NCBI GenBank assembly: GCA_002197995.1
Contig: NGZR01000002.1
Span: 8,618,001 to 8,682,000 of the forward strand
DNA from: Gaeumannomyces sp. JS-464
Lineage: Eukaryota; Ascomycota; Sordariomycetes; Magnaporthales; Magnaporthaceae
Direction: 5' to 3'
DNA length: 64,000 bases
Below are positions 10,467 through 20,648 of the stretch, piece by piece. The position numbers and the translations under genes are program-made. Positions within the stretch are counted from its first letter, which is position 1, and each line of letters starts with the position of its first letter. The notes under the pieces were generated by a model. It made no database searches. It saw only the letters and a list, made by a program, of their open reading frames with translations, and had not been told where the DNA came from.

Positions 10467-11642
10467 CTAGACCTGTTGGCCGTGCAGCACCCTTCTGAAA
10501 ATATCGTAGTTTCCCTCGCCCTTGGGGTCGTAGACTGCGAAGCACACGTCGCGCCACCAGTTACCCGGCAGGCGGAACTCGTCGTCTTGCAACATCTCGA
10601 GCCAGCACTGGGCCACGTCCTCGGGCGGGTTTGCGTACACGCCGCAACCAAAAGCCCCCAGGACGAGCGACCGCTTCCCGTGGCTGGCCGCCATCCGCAG
10701 CGCCAGTCTCATCTTCTCCTTGGTGTAGTGCCGATCGCGGCCGAGCGCGAATATTGGCTTCCCTCCTCCTCCTCCTCCTCCTCCTCCTCCCGTTCGCGTC
10801 CCTCCTCCCCTTCCTGCCCCATCGCCGCTACCGCCATTGCCCGGAGTATTCCCGCCCCGGGCCCCACCATTTACCCAGCCCCATGACTGGTACGACCAGA
10901 TGGATCCCTGCTGGTGATGTTGTTGTGTAGGCTGTTGGTCCTGCTGTGCAGACCGATGGTGATGCTGCTCAGCCTGCGGGCGGCTGCTCGACGGCGACGA
11001 AGACGAGCCAGCCGTCGGCACCGTCGAGATCTCGGGCTTGTATATGGCGCAGACGGTCATGGCGCTGACGACGGGCAGGTCCTCCGCGGGCCCGGGGAGT
11101 AGCCTGTGGCCACCGCGGGCCATGTCCTGGCGCACAACGAGCACGTAGGGGCTGAAGACGCCCTCGTTGCGGTCGAGCGGGTACTGGGCGTCCTCGAGGC
11201 TCAGCGCCAGCGAGCTGCGGTAGCACACGGCCTCCTCCTGCGCCACGGCCCCGTTCCTCCACCCGCCGCCCGGGCTGTGGCGGTTGCCGAAGATCATGAC
11301 CACCACCTCCGGGTCGGGCCTGCCGGGGCCGCCGCCGGCCGGGCGTGGCGCGGCGGGGATGGCGCTGGAGGCGGGCGCGGATGCGGATGCGGACGCCCGT
11401 TGGGACATGAGGTTGATGGCGGCGTTGAGCGTGTCCTCGTTCACGACCCTGACGGTCGCTGGCTGGGGGAAATTGGGGCAGAGCCTCGCGCTCAGGGTCG
11501 GGAGGGTGGCGAGGCTGTGCTTGCGCCACTGCCGGGCGGTCGCCGTCCGCTGGAGCCGCTGGAGATGGTCGCTGACGACTTGCAGGGTCTCCTGGCACGT
11601 CGCTCTCAGCATCTCCCTCCGCGGCTCGTAGTGGCGGCTCAT
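10467..11642 (-). CDS. Microbial-type poly(ADP-ribose) glycohydrolase (DUF2263 fold)
   Basis: Predicted to remove ADP-ribose chains from proteins. The PARG signature GGG-X(6-8)-QEE is intact: SPGGGW (Gly 125-127) and AQEEAVCYRSSL (Glu 136-137). It follows the N-terminal helical region typical of this family (RREMLRATCQETL). The second half of the macro-like domain is KMRLALRMAASHGKRSLVLG followed by AFGCGVYANPPEDVA, also typical. Between the halves lies an insert of roughly 90 residues rich in Ser, His/Gln and Gly, including a run of consecutive Gly encoded by a (CCT)n tract on the plus strand. The start at 11642 (MSRHYEPRREML) is preferred over an in-frame ATG at 11750 because conserved sequence begins there. 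There are 391 residues and no intron. Its neighbour 1.4 kb away is a PARP-like transferase. Confidence 0.8.
   Translation of the reverse strand: MSRHYEPRREMLRATCQETLQVVSDHLQRLQRTATARQWRKHSLATLPTLSARLCPNFPQPATVRVVNEDTLNAAINLMSQRASASASAPASSAIPAAPRPAGGGPGRPDPEVVVMIFGNRHSPGGGWRNGAVAQEEAVCYRSSLALSLEDAQYPLDRNEGVFSPYVLVVRQDMARGGHRLLPGPAEDLPVVSAMTVCAIYKPEISTVPTAGSSSSPSSSRPQAEQHHHRSAQQDQQPTQQHHQQGSIWSYQSWGWVNGGARGGNTPGNGGSGDGAGRGGGTRTGGGGGGGGGGKPIFALGRDRHYTKEKMRLALRMAASHGKRSLVLGAFGCGVYANPPEDVAQCWLEMLQDDEFRLPGNWWRDVCFAVYDPKGEGNYDIFRRVLHGQQV
10762..10790. repeat. (CCT)n trinucleotide tract coding polyglycine
   Basis: A run of about nine CCT units on the plus strand, read as GGA/GGG glycine codons on the minus strand inside the PARG-like gene. 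It sits in the species-variable insert between the two halves of the catalytic domain, so length changes there would be tolerated. Confidence 0.9.
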
Positions 11643-13021
11643 CCTGGGCTTCTGGCTATGGTGAGGGCGCCGGATGGCTCGACGCTTGCTGCTGCTATGG
11701 CGCTTGCCTGGCTGCTTCCAAAAGGGGCCGCAAAACATGTGGAAAAGCAATGTGAGGTGATGCTCTGATGATGGGGGCGCGAAAAGCAGTCAGGAACGGG
11801 AAGGCGCAGAGACATACAGTGAAGAACCCGCAATAGATATAACGGCTCAGGGACGCGTATACAAGAAAAGAAAAGAAGGAGCTCCCGGTCGAGCTTCTCT
11901 AAGGCTGACAGCTGCCGGTGGAAGAGGCAGGCGGGCGACCAGGCAGCAGTGCCCAGGTGAGGCGAAGGGGTGAGGTTGGATGCGGGGTGTGATCTGGAGC
12001 TCGGACCCCTGCAGCTTGCTCAGGTGCTGACAGCAGGAGCAGACCCACCTATCAGCCTCATTCAAGCTGGGCTGCCCCGATTGGACGGCAGCAAACGTCG
12101 GCCACCGAAACAGATGTGCCAAACTCGGGCGCTAAAATCGATTGATGCCAAATGAACCCGCGCGCCTGGTTTCTTTGCTCGCCAGAAAGCCTCGCCGTCC
12201 ACTCAGCTCCGACAGGCGGATGCAGCCCGCATCCTGCCACGTCGCCGTGGCGTGGCTAAACTGCACTTTTGGTGGAGCTTGAATGGACGCAACGAACATC
12301 CCCCGCTCCGATTCTCCCCTTGATTCCGACAAAGTGCGCTTCCCCAAGGTCTGGGCAATTTTGGTTGTTCGTTCCTAGGCTAGCCATGATCACACTTGCC
12401 CGAAGGGATATGACACCTCACATCAAACCCTTGCCGCACCCATTACACTACGCCTTGGACTTTTGAGCTCCTCCTTTAGCCGAGTGGTTCACCGCCGTCC
12501 GCCTTGCTGAACGGAGAGGAGATGGCTTCGAAAATGCCTCCACGATATCATTCTGGGCATCTGAAACTGGAACTAAGACTGAGTCACCCGAATCCACAGC
12601 TTCTGCTTGGTGGCCTCGAGAGACGCCATGCAGGAGATGATTAGCATCCAATAATTTACAAGGCCTCTCGATGAGCCTCCTGAGAGTTTCAGCACTTCTT
12701 CCATAGAAGCCGGGCGAGAAAACACAGCGCAGGGCAAGCTTGGTCCCAAACCAGTAACCCGCCGGTGCAGAGACATGGGGAAGAGCCCTGTTAAGAAGAG
12801 CATAATTAATCCGCTGCTCTCCTCCCGAACTTTGCTGATGTTTTAGCTGCTACCCATACACTCGGGAAATATGCCTTTGATATGCTAGGGCCGCTCCCTG
12901 AGCTTATGCTGCCATCCACACACAAAAACCTGCCCTGCTCCAATGCCGGTAAGCATGAGAGGTCCAGAGTACTCACCTTGTTTGACTTAACGGTGTGAAT
13001 ACTAATGAGTCTTTTTCCAAG
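11643..13021. other. Divergent upstream region of the PARG-like and PARP-like genes
   Basis: This spacer lies between the starts of the minus-strand PARG-like gene and the plus-strand PARP-like gene, so it may hold both promoters. The far end probably also contains 5' exons of the PARP-like gene. A plus-strand frame at 12810-12948 reads HTLGKYAFDMLGPLPEL and ends at a GTAAGC donor, but its phase does not fit the next exon. A tRNA-Ser-like patch near 12475 is not a complete tRNA. Confidence 0.4.
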
Positions 13022-14077
13022 CCGCTCACTCCTCTGCCGGACTCGCATCCCAAGTATGAAGAATGTAAGCATTTGCGATTCTTACCAATCGGGACGAAAT
13101 TTGCAGCAAGTCTTAACTGACAAGGACACAGACAAAGCAAAGTTCAAAGCAGGCTGGCAACACCCAGGCAGGTCTGGAAAGCTGAAAGCGATCTACTATG
13201 TGAGGAAGAAAGACCTTCAAGCCTCGCATCGCGGGAAACGCTTCGCAGCTGCCTGGTAGGTGTCCCTATCTCACCCCTTGATTGAGGGTGATCCTTTTCT
13301 CTGCCCCTTCTCCCCACACGCCAATATCCTGAATGACGGCTAACAGAATTTTTGTGCTTTCAAAGGACAGCCCAGGGAGGCAGCACCGAGGAATTGTTCC
13401 ATGGAACTCAGAGAGCATGCTACATTGGAGAGGACAGCAACAACCTGGGCCCGTGCAGCAGCAGCGACTGCCATGTCTGCGGCATCCTCCGAAACTCCTT
13501 CAAGCTTGGAAAAGCCAGTACGAAGCCTCACATCTGCAGATAGCATAATGGCACCTACATGATGCCCAGTTTTCCTATCACGTGTCTTCTGCTAACACAC
13601 AGCCGTCATTCCAGACTCTGGAGGGATGTTTGGCCCAGGCGTCTACTCAACCGAGACGACTTCCAGTAAGCCTGCCCCCGCACCACGAGCCAAGCCGACA
13701 TTGACTGACCCATAGGCGGCGCGCTCCTCTAGAGGCCGACATCTACGCTCAAAACTCGCACATTCGGTCCAAGAAGCACGTCATCATTATCTGTCGTGTC
13801 ATCACCAGTCGTCCGCAGCATCTCACATCCGCTGACCACGGTAGAACTGGTCCGGATAGCGGATACAATTGTGTACGCTTTCCCATATCTTTTACGCTCC
13901 TTGGAACTTCTCACCAAGAATAAACTGACCTCGCGCTCTCGTACCGCATAGGTCAAGGCCGTCACCAGGGCCAAGGGCGGCTCCGTCGAGTACCCAGAGA
14001 CCATCGTGTACCAGGAGGACTACATCGTCCCGGTGGCGATCCTGGTATACGAGAGGGAAGGTTGGCAGCCGAGGTAA
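13022..14077 (+). CDS. PARP-like ADP-ribosyltransferase, 5' end unresolved
   Basis: Predicted to move ADP-ribose from NAD to a target. Six exons with matching phases were traced: 13022-13064, 13111-13255, 13366-13517, 13615-13665, 13733-13872 and 13952-14077. The H-Y-E triad of PARP catalytic domains is visible as LFHGT (His), FGPGVYST (Tyr) and YPETIVY (Glu, aligned with the E of 'EYIVY'). The Cys pattern CSSSDCHVCGILRNSF after the HGT block is typical of the fungal and plant-type group, as is TTSKADIY. The C-terminus is VPVAILVYEREGWQPR. The first traced exon (PLTPLPDSHPKYEE) needs a short 46-nt intron and a CAAG acceptor. Upstream exons and the start codon are not resolved, and a one-base error there is possible. 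The PARG-like eraser lies upstream on the other strand. Confidence 0.75.
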
Positions 14078-15750
14078 ATGTGCTGGGGTCTGTGTCTAGC
14101 CACACCCCCATTCACCCAGCTCGGTTTGTTGCGGTTGTTCCTTTGTCCCCAGTTCATTCTTTGTCTGTTTCTCCGGTCCGGCTGACCGTCGGGATGACTT
14201 TCTCAGGCTCAATGGCTGGAGACCCCCACCCCAGCCCCGTCGTGGAGACGCCAGGGTATCGTTGAAGGGCGCGCATAGTAGGCCCCAGGCTCCAGCGCGG
14301 AGCAGGCCCAAAGGTCCTGGCAAAAAGCCACGCCGCAAGTCGCTTTCAGAACGCATTCTCGACAAGGTGGTCAGGTTTGTAGATTGTATATTTGATTGAA
14401 GGCGTTCCTGTTCTCCTGGATGGCTGTCCTTGTTTAGCACTTTCTTTTCAAGTATATTCTCTTAGGTCGGGCTGATGGATCGCGAGGTGCTAGAACATTA
14501 TCATGACCACCACACTGCACAAATGTACAAGCTGGCTTCCTCAGGACGCTTGAGAAATAAGGGTTTTGATATCAAGTTGAGAATCCTCTCATGCCCGTTT
14601 GGATCCGCGGAAAAAAAAAAAAAAAAAACTAATTTGCCCAGCCAAAACCGGACATGCAGCGCAAGTGATAAGGAAGCCGGGGTTCCCATGTCATGGCCTT
14701 TGGTTTGCGCCGTAGAGGATGGCCCATCCTGACCCCGCCAAGTCCCCAACACGTATTTGCGAGCAGTTTGCGGGTCAAAATCCTCAACATTCGCCGTGAG
14801 CAGTTGCGGGTCCGAAGGAAGAGGTCTTTTTCGATCATGGGGTTCTGATTCCGGTATGCATAGCTTTTACAAACTCATGATATCCACAGCTATGACGGAA
14901 AAAATATTGACCTTTTGATAAATTATGATCTGCGCATCGCGTACGAGCCGTCAGCTACTACGAAAGAGCTGAATCAGTTCGTGCAGGCCTCAGGCGAGGT
15001 TCGCCACGCCACGCGCAGGAGCCGAGGTCGACGACCCACCCATTCCGCCTTTCTTTGCATGCTGCCCGCGAGTGGCTGGGATGTCGGATTCGTGATCTTT
15101 TCTTCACTCCGCAAGCTCGCGCCTTGGTGGCTCTGCCCAAGATTTACCCAATGCCCAACCGCCCTATCACCACGAGGACGATGCCTACCCCTCAATGCGC
15201 GAGATGCAGGTCCTCCTTCTTTCCCTGTCCTGTCGGCACTCCCCGTGCTAGACCAGACTAGGAAGCTGGGCCGATGGCGTGTGGACCGGGGTCGCAGCCG
15301 GCTTGCGACCTTGGTCATGGGTGGTGGCTTGGACCGACCCCCCAAAGCGGGACCAGCGGCTACCCCCGCAGCGCGTTCGTCTTGCCGTCCCCGGATATCT
15401 CGCCCAGCCCCTGCTTTACGATCTTCCTGCCCTGTTGGGCGTCGGTCGACAGTGGAGAAATTGGGGGGCTGCTTGGGATCACCGCCCCCTCATTACGCTT
15501 CACGCGATCTGGCAATGCGGGCCTTGGGGGCTGCCTGATTCGCGCGGCTCAGCGTGATGGGATGTCTTTTGCTGGTCGGCAGACAGAGGGTCTATAGAAG
15601 ACTGGCGTATTTATACAGACCGCGTTCGGCTTCTCCTGAATCGTTGAAACAATGTGTACCGCCAGGTTGAAATCAGGTCGAGAAGTGCCCATTCCAAGTC
15701 AGCCCAGCCTACCGTCCAGCCCCCATCTCGGCACGCCCAACCCCGCCACC
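14078..15750. other. Intergenic
   Basis: No gene was identified. A plus-strand frame of 207 codons (14915-15538) and overlapping frames near 15055-15597 are G/C-biased but show no family motif. The last 200 bases are the cutinase promoter; a TATTTATA element at 15608-15615 lies about 140 bases before its ATG. An 18-base A run occurs at 14611-14628. Confidence 0.4.
14611..14628. repeat. Poly(A) run
   Basis: Eighteen consecutive A bases, flanked by GGATCCGCGG and CTAATTTGCC. No retroelement coding sequence or target-site duplication was seen next to it, so it may be a simple homopolymer rather than a retrotransposon tail. Confidence 0.9.
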
Positions 15751-16601
15751 ATGAAGGTTTCAGCCTCCACCCTGGTCTCGCTCGCGGCCGTCGTCTCGTC
15801 GGCGGTGGTGTCGGCGGCGCCCGTCGTCATCGAGGCGCGGCAGTACTCGGGCGACACGGTCAACCAGCTGATCGACGGCACTCCCTGCCGGGACGTGACC
15901 ATCATCTACGCCCGCGGCACCGGCCAGCGCGGCAACGTGGGCGACCCGTCCGCCGTCGGGCCCCTCATGTTCAACCTGCTCGCCGCCATCCTGGGCTCGG
16001 ACAGGCTGGCGGTCCAGGGGGTCACGTACGCGGCCAACATCCTGGGCTTCCTGCTCGGCGGAGACCCGAACGGGGCCAAAACCATGGCGGGTCATGTGGC
16101 AAGGGTAAGGCCCCAACATGTCCTCTGGGCTGCCCACCGTCAATGCGGCGGTGGTCGATCGCTGCGTCCCCAAAATTGCTAACATTCTGTTGCTATTGAC
16201 CCTCAGGCGGCGTCCCAGTGCCCCAACACCAAGATCATCCTTTCGGGGTACAGCCAGGGCGCACAAGTCGTCCACAGGGCGGCTGGCGAACTGTCTGCAG
16301 AAGTTGCCGAAAAAGTCTCGGCTGGTAAGCCAATTCTATCTCCCTGGGCGCTACACGCTGCGTGTTCCCGTGCGCATTCTTCAGCTGGCCAACCCTGCTA
16401 ATGTTCCCCTGTGCAGTCCTCACTCTCGGCGACCCTTTCAAGACGCGCACAATCGCCAACATCCCCCCCTCCAAGCAAAGGGTCATCTGCCACGATGGCG
16501 ACAACATCTGCGAGGGCGGCATCATCATAAACGACAAGCACACAAACTACCAGGAGGACGCCTGGGACGCCGCCAAGTGGATGGCGTCGATGGTGCGGTG
16601 A
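15751..16601 (+). CDS. Secreted cutinase
   Basis: A serine esterase that hydrolyses cutin and short-chain esters outside the cell. It has three exons (15751-16104, 16207-16324, 16417-16601) with two clean introns (102 and 92 nt) and in-phase joints, giving about 218 residues, the usual size. The signal peptide is MKVSASTLVSLAAVVSSAVV plus SAAP. The catalytic triad is complete: Ser134 in GYSQG, Asp186 in the GDNIC block, and His199 in NDKHTNY. Oxyanion-hole and disulfide features fit the family: ARGTGQRGNVG near residue 52, a Cys before GYSQG, and the CHDGDNIC pair. The ATG has a CCACC context. Presence of a cutinase suits a plant-litter or plant-associated lifestyle; the actual substrate is inference. 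Confidence 0.92.
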
Positions 16602-18072
16602 AATGGAGTGAGGGATATTTTTTAACGGTATTTTATGGGCGATTGATCCGCGAGCGGGATACGAAGTTACGGCCATGATATGCAGCGAGCCAAGCCAGCG
16701 TGATGCCACAATTAATCTGCTGCAATGTTCGCTCTCCTTACCCATCGGCGGTGATATCTATGCCAGCCCCTGTCCCTGTCGACGCCTGCACAGGGAGTTG
16801 CAGTGATCACCAAGGTGCACGAAAAGTAGGAAAACCTGCACGAGGCGGCGTCCTGCAGGTAAGCACCGCTTGGCGACGGCTGACCACGAAATGAGCAGAC
16901 AGCCGTTATGCGCGTATGAAACACATCGCCTAGCCCCTCGCTCCCTGATCAGGATCTCGCTTCTTCGGCTTCCAGAGGGCGGCGGTGGCAAGCCTGGCCA
17001 TGGTCTGACGGCGAGAACAAGGCAAGACAACATCCCGAAAACGGAAGCTCCCGGGCATCGCTTGGCGATGTGCCTGGCCCAGCATCTCAACCTGCGTTGC
17101 ACTGACGATCGACCTCCCTTTTGCGGCAAAAGCCCCCGGCTGGGCGGGCTGCAAGACGCCGTCACAGAGATCTAGACGACTGTGCCGCATCCACACATCT
17201 CGGTACGGAGTTCATATACGCTCTTCCGCGCGATCCGCCGCTGACATCTATGCGACCTGACATCTACCCTCCCAGCGCACATGTCAAAAAGACCCGAGGG
17301 CATACGGGAGATTGGCCATGATGCCCTCCATCACGGGCAGATGTGAGGGGTTCGTCGCATCATGTCGTCTAGGCGCACTGCAATAGGAAGGTCTTCGTGC
17401 AGGGGGTTGCATGTCGAGCCCATGAGCGGGAAGAACCCCCGGTTTTCTGTCACAGCAGTTGACGAAACCTGATTAGCGTGCGTGCGGGGACCCACTAGCG
17501 AACACCAACGATGCCACACGTGGGAGACTGGGATTTCCGATCAGCGAGAACGGTTGCGGACTAGGGGTTTTGCGGCCCTTGTTCCGCTGTTCCGGACGAC
17601 CCCTCGTGCGATACAGCCCCGAGGCGCAGCGTCGCCGGGGTAATCAAGACGGTTGTCTGATCTCCCCCCCTGGCCCTGGTCGCTCGCCCCCCGGATCGCC
17701 TTGAAAAATCGTTCTCGATGCCCGCACTTCTAACAAAGAAAGGAAGCACAGCTGGACTCGCTGGAAGGGTTCAAGGGTCCACACGGGCAGCGCCTTGATG
17801 ACTGACGACGTGCGCCCTGCCAGGATCTATTTTCGACGGACGTCGCTGCCGGGATCTATCCTGGACGAAAAGGCTCGACTCGACGTTCCAGCGCAGCAGG
17901 CCGGTGACATCCCGAGCCGCAAAAAGGTGAACGACGCAGCGAACACGACATTGACAAAGAACAACCAAAAAGCCACTAGAACGCCAACAATCGATATCAC
18001 CAAATGCGGGACCGTCGCCTTCAATGTCACTCTAGAAGATAACCACCCATCGTCCGGACTCGACGCGCCACA
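16602..18072. other. Intergenic
   Basis: Nothing supported. Only short overlapping frames are present on both strands, without motifs. The right end is the upstream region of the seven-helix membrane protein gene. Confidence 0.5.
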
Positions 18073-19726
18073 ATGGCGTCCCAGGTCCCCGCCGGCGCCG
18101 AGGACACGGTGGCCGGCGTCATGATCTACTGCTGCCTCGCCTTTATCGCCAGCTCGCTCATGATCTGGCTGACGTGGACGCACCACGAGAGGACGAGCTG
18201 TGAGTTGGCTGCTCTGCTTCCCCCCGAGGCTTTCCCTCTCGTCGCGCGAGAACAAGGCCGGCGGCGGCCTCCTTGGCGGGGCGAAACTGACACGCAGCCT
18301 TCCCAGACGTTGCCATGCTCTCGTACTTTGCCACGCTCAGCATCGCGGCGTCGCTCGTCCAGCAGACGCACGACATCGTGCGCTACAGGAGTCTTGTCAG
18401 GGAGCAGTTCGAGAACCGGAAACTGCACCCGGGCAACCCCGAGATCGCCATCGCCAACGGCTCTGTCGGGATCAGCCTGGTCCTGTACTACATTCGTCAG
18501 TTTGCCTTCCCATTCTCGGATGCGGAGATCGCACTGCTAACGGAGATTGCTCGCAGAATACTACTGTTACAATGTTGAAGCTATGTGTGTCATGTTCTGG
18601 TACGTCGCCACACTGCCTGGCGCTGCTCATGGAGACACGCTGCCCTGCGCTGACACCGAAGCAAGGGCGGCCCACCTCGCACAGACGGCTGCCGCTCGAA
18701 AGAGATGGAGCAAGCTCCTCCGGCGGATCGACAGTGGCGGCAAGGTCTTCACCGTCCTGTTTCCCCTGATAACGATCCTCCTCCTCCGGATCCCGCAAGT
18801 CCAGAGCAGCTTCGTCGTCTTCATCTTGCTGGCCGACCTACCGCGTAAGAGACATCTTCCCTGACACGCCCCGGCCACAACAACTGACGGTCCATTCTCC
18901 CACTCTGCGCAGTGATGCTCAGCCTCCTCTTCGGCTGCGCCCTGATGTTCCTCATCTTCGCGCGCTACGTGCACTCGAAGCGCAAGTTCCTACACTGGAG
19001 CCCGGACGGCGGCTACCCGGGCGGCAGCAGCGGCGGCAACACCTCGTCGGCCCTCGAGAGCGGCACCGCCACAACAACCACGCAGACGCGCGACCCAAAC
19101 GCCACGGGCACCAGCGGGACGGGGCCGCGGAAAAAGCGCAAGGGGGAATCTGGGACCGCTGGCTGATGGTGCGGTTCACGATCGCGTTTGTGGCGCTCAG
19201 CGTCTTCGAGGTCACAAACACGCTGTTCCAGATCATGGCCGTCACCAACGCGCAGGCGGACCTGGCCGCGGAGGAGCCGGACCTGAGCGCCGAGCGGGCC
19301 AGCGGCTCCTGGATCTACTTCATGCCGGGCGTCACGCCCGGGCTGTTCATTTTTATTATTTTCGGCACCACGGCGCCGCTGCGGAGGCACATGTGGGAGA
19401 CGTTCGTCCCGAGCAGGTGGAGGGGCGAAGGGCGGGAGGAGGCGGAGGTGGCGTCGGCGGCGGCGGATCGCGCGGAGGCGAAGAGACGAGCAGCCGCGAG
19501 AAGGTTTGACGACGACGTGGGGCCTCCGCCGCCGCCCAAAGATATTGGCGGGACGGGGTTTGCTTCAGAGACGGAGATGGACGTCTACGGACGGTCCGGG
19601 CGGCCAGTGTGGTCCAAGGGTGGAGCGGCAAGGGCTCATCATGATGTCGCCAGAGCTGCTGAGGGCGGGCGGTCGGACAGTGACGAGTGGCCCATGCTGC
19701 CAATTATGAAGAACAACGATCGGTGA
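18073..19726 (+). CDS. Seven-helix membrane protein, GPCR-like (one frameshift)
   Basis: An integral membrane protein of a fungal seven-helix family whose ligand is unknown. Exons are 18073-18199, 18307-18495, 18557-18599, 18666-18844 and 18913-19726; all four introns (107, 61, 66, 68 nt) join in phase. Helices can be seen at GVMIYCCLAFIASSLMIWL, AMLSYFATLSIAASLV, ISLVLYYI, YNVEAMCVMFW, FTVLFPLITILLLRI, MLSLLFGCALMFLIF and VRFTIAFVALSVFEV, with an eighth hydrophobic stretch PGLFIFIIFGTTA. A cytoplasmic loop rich in Ser/Thr/Gly and basic residues precedes DRWLMVRFTIAF. Between loop and helix the frame changes at a run of five G (19142-19146); one extra G restores it and gives 451 codons. The tail is acidic/basic and proline-rich. 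A GPCR role is inferred from topology only. Confidence 0.7.
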
Positions 19727-20098
19727 TTAATCAATGAGTGTGTTTCTCTGCATTAGGCTCCAATTCCGGCGCTTGCAGGGAGGTCAGCGATGGACCCCGG
19801 TTTAGAGCACGTGAGACGGCAAGCATGGCATCCATAGGCAGGCAGTTGGATATGAATGTGTTGTATTGCGACGCTCGCTCCGAATAACATAAAAACAAAC
19901 AGTATAAATAGTACAAGAGAAAATACCACGCCAGACACAATCTGCAGTGGCACTTCATAATATCGTAATGTCATTTGCCGTTCCCGGCAGCTGGCTTTAG
20001 AAGCAAGGCGGGACGAGATGATGGAGGAAATATGCTGAACAGAGGAAGGAAATGCCACCGAAATGGTTCGAAGAAAAAAGCCGTCCTCCGCTCTGCGA
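19727..20098. other. Convergent 3' spacer
   Basis: This 372-bp stretch lies between the stops of the membrane protein gene and the small minus-strand gene. It is AT-richer than its neighbours, with ATAAAAACAAACAG and AGTATAAATAG near 19890-19910, consistent with 3' UTRs. No gene is seen. Confidence 0.5.
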
Positions 20099-20497
20099 TT
20101 AAGCCCTTAGATGCTCGCCGCCCTTGCCAGCACCGCCGCCGGACGGCGGGACGTGGTCGAACTCGGGAGGGACGGAAAGAATGTACGGCGCGTCGGGATG
20201 TGCGCTCGGGCGCTGCGGCGGCTGGGCGGCTGCCTGCGGCCTCTGCGGCGAGGAGCCTGCGCTGCCGTTGGCGGCGGCGGCGGCGGGGGTGGCGTGCTGC
20301 GGCTTGGGGGCTGCGGTCCTGGCCATCGAGGCCTCCGGGTCGGACGGCAGGGAGAAGAGGAAGGGCGCGTCGGCGTGCAGGGCGCGGCGCTGGGACGTCC
20401 AGGCTGCGGCGAGGCGTCCGCTGCTTGCGGCTGTGGCGGCGCGGGAGGTCTCTGCCAGGATGCGGTGCGGGCCGGTGGATAGCCTGAGGGCGTTCAT
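20099..20497 (-). CDS. Small protein with targeting-like N-terminus and a repeated DAP motif
   Basis: A 132-codon open frame of unknown function. The N-terminus (MNALRLSTGPHRILAETSRA) is basic, hydroxylated and free of acidic residues except one Glu, as in mitochondrial presequences. The body is Ala/Pro-rich and low in complexity. Two related blocks stand out: DAPFLFSLPSDPEAS near residue 40 and DAPYILSVPPEFDHVP near residue 105. The frame opens further upstream (to 20794) but only through the (TA)n microsatellite and promoter-like sequence, so the ATG at 20497 is chosen. There are no membrane segments. The frame could still be spurious, because the strand is G/C-rich and several other frames are open. 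Confidence 0.45.
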   Translation of the reverse strand: MNALRLSTGPHRILAETSRAATAASSGRLAAAWTSQRRALHADAPFLFSLPSDPEASMARTAAPKPQHATPAAAAANGSAGSSPQRPQAAAQPPQRPSAHPDAPYILSVPPEFDHVPPSGGGAGKGGEHLRA

Positions 20498-20617
20498 TGT
20501 GGTTGTTTTGGTGGTGATATGTAGGATTTGGTAGATGTCTGGTGGATGGCCAAAAGATGGGGGTCGGACAGCGAGTTGGCTGCCCAGCAGAATATCAGAG
20601 CAAGCCGCCGTGGGTTG

Positions 20618-20648
<31 letters not shown>

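Noticed and set aside
12470..12545. tRNA-Ser-like patch (TTAGCCGAGTGGTT ... TTCGAAA)
   Set aside because: The anticodon loop would be ten bases and neither the acceptor nor the T stem pairs properly, so it is not a tRNA gene.
14611..14628. Poly(A) run as a retrotransposon tail
   Set aside because: No reverse transcriptase, endonuclease or target-site duplication was found beside it.
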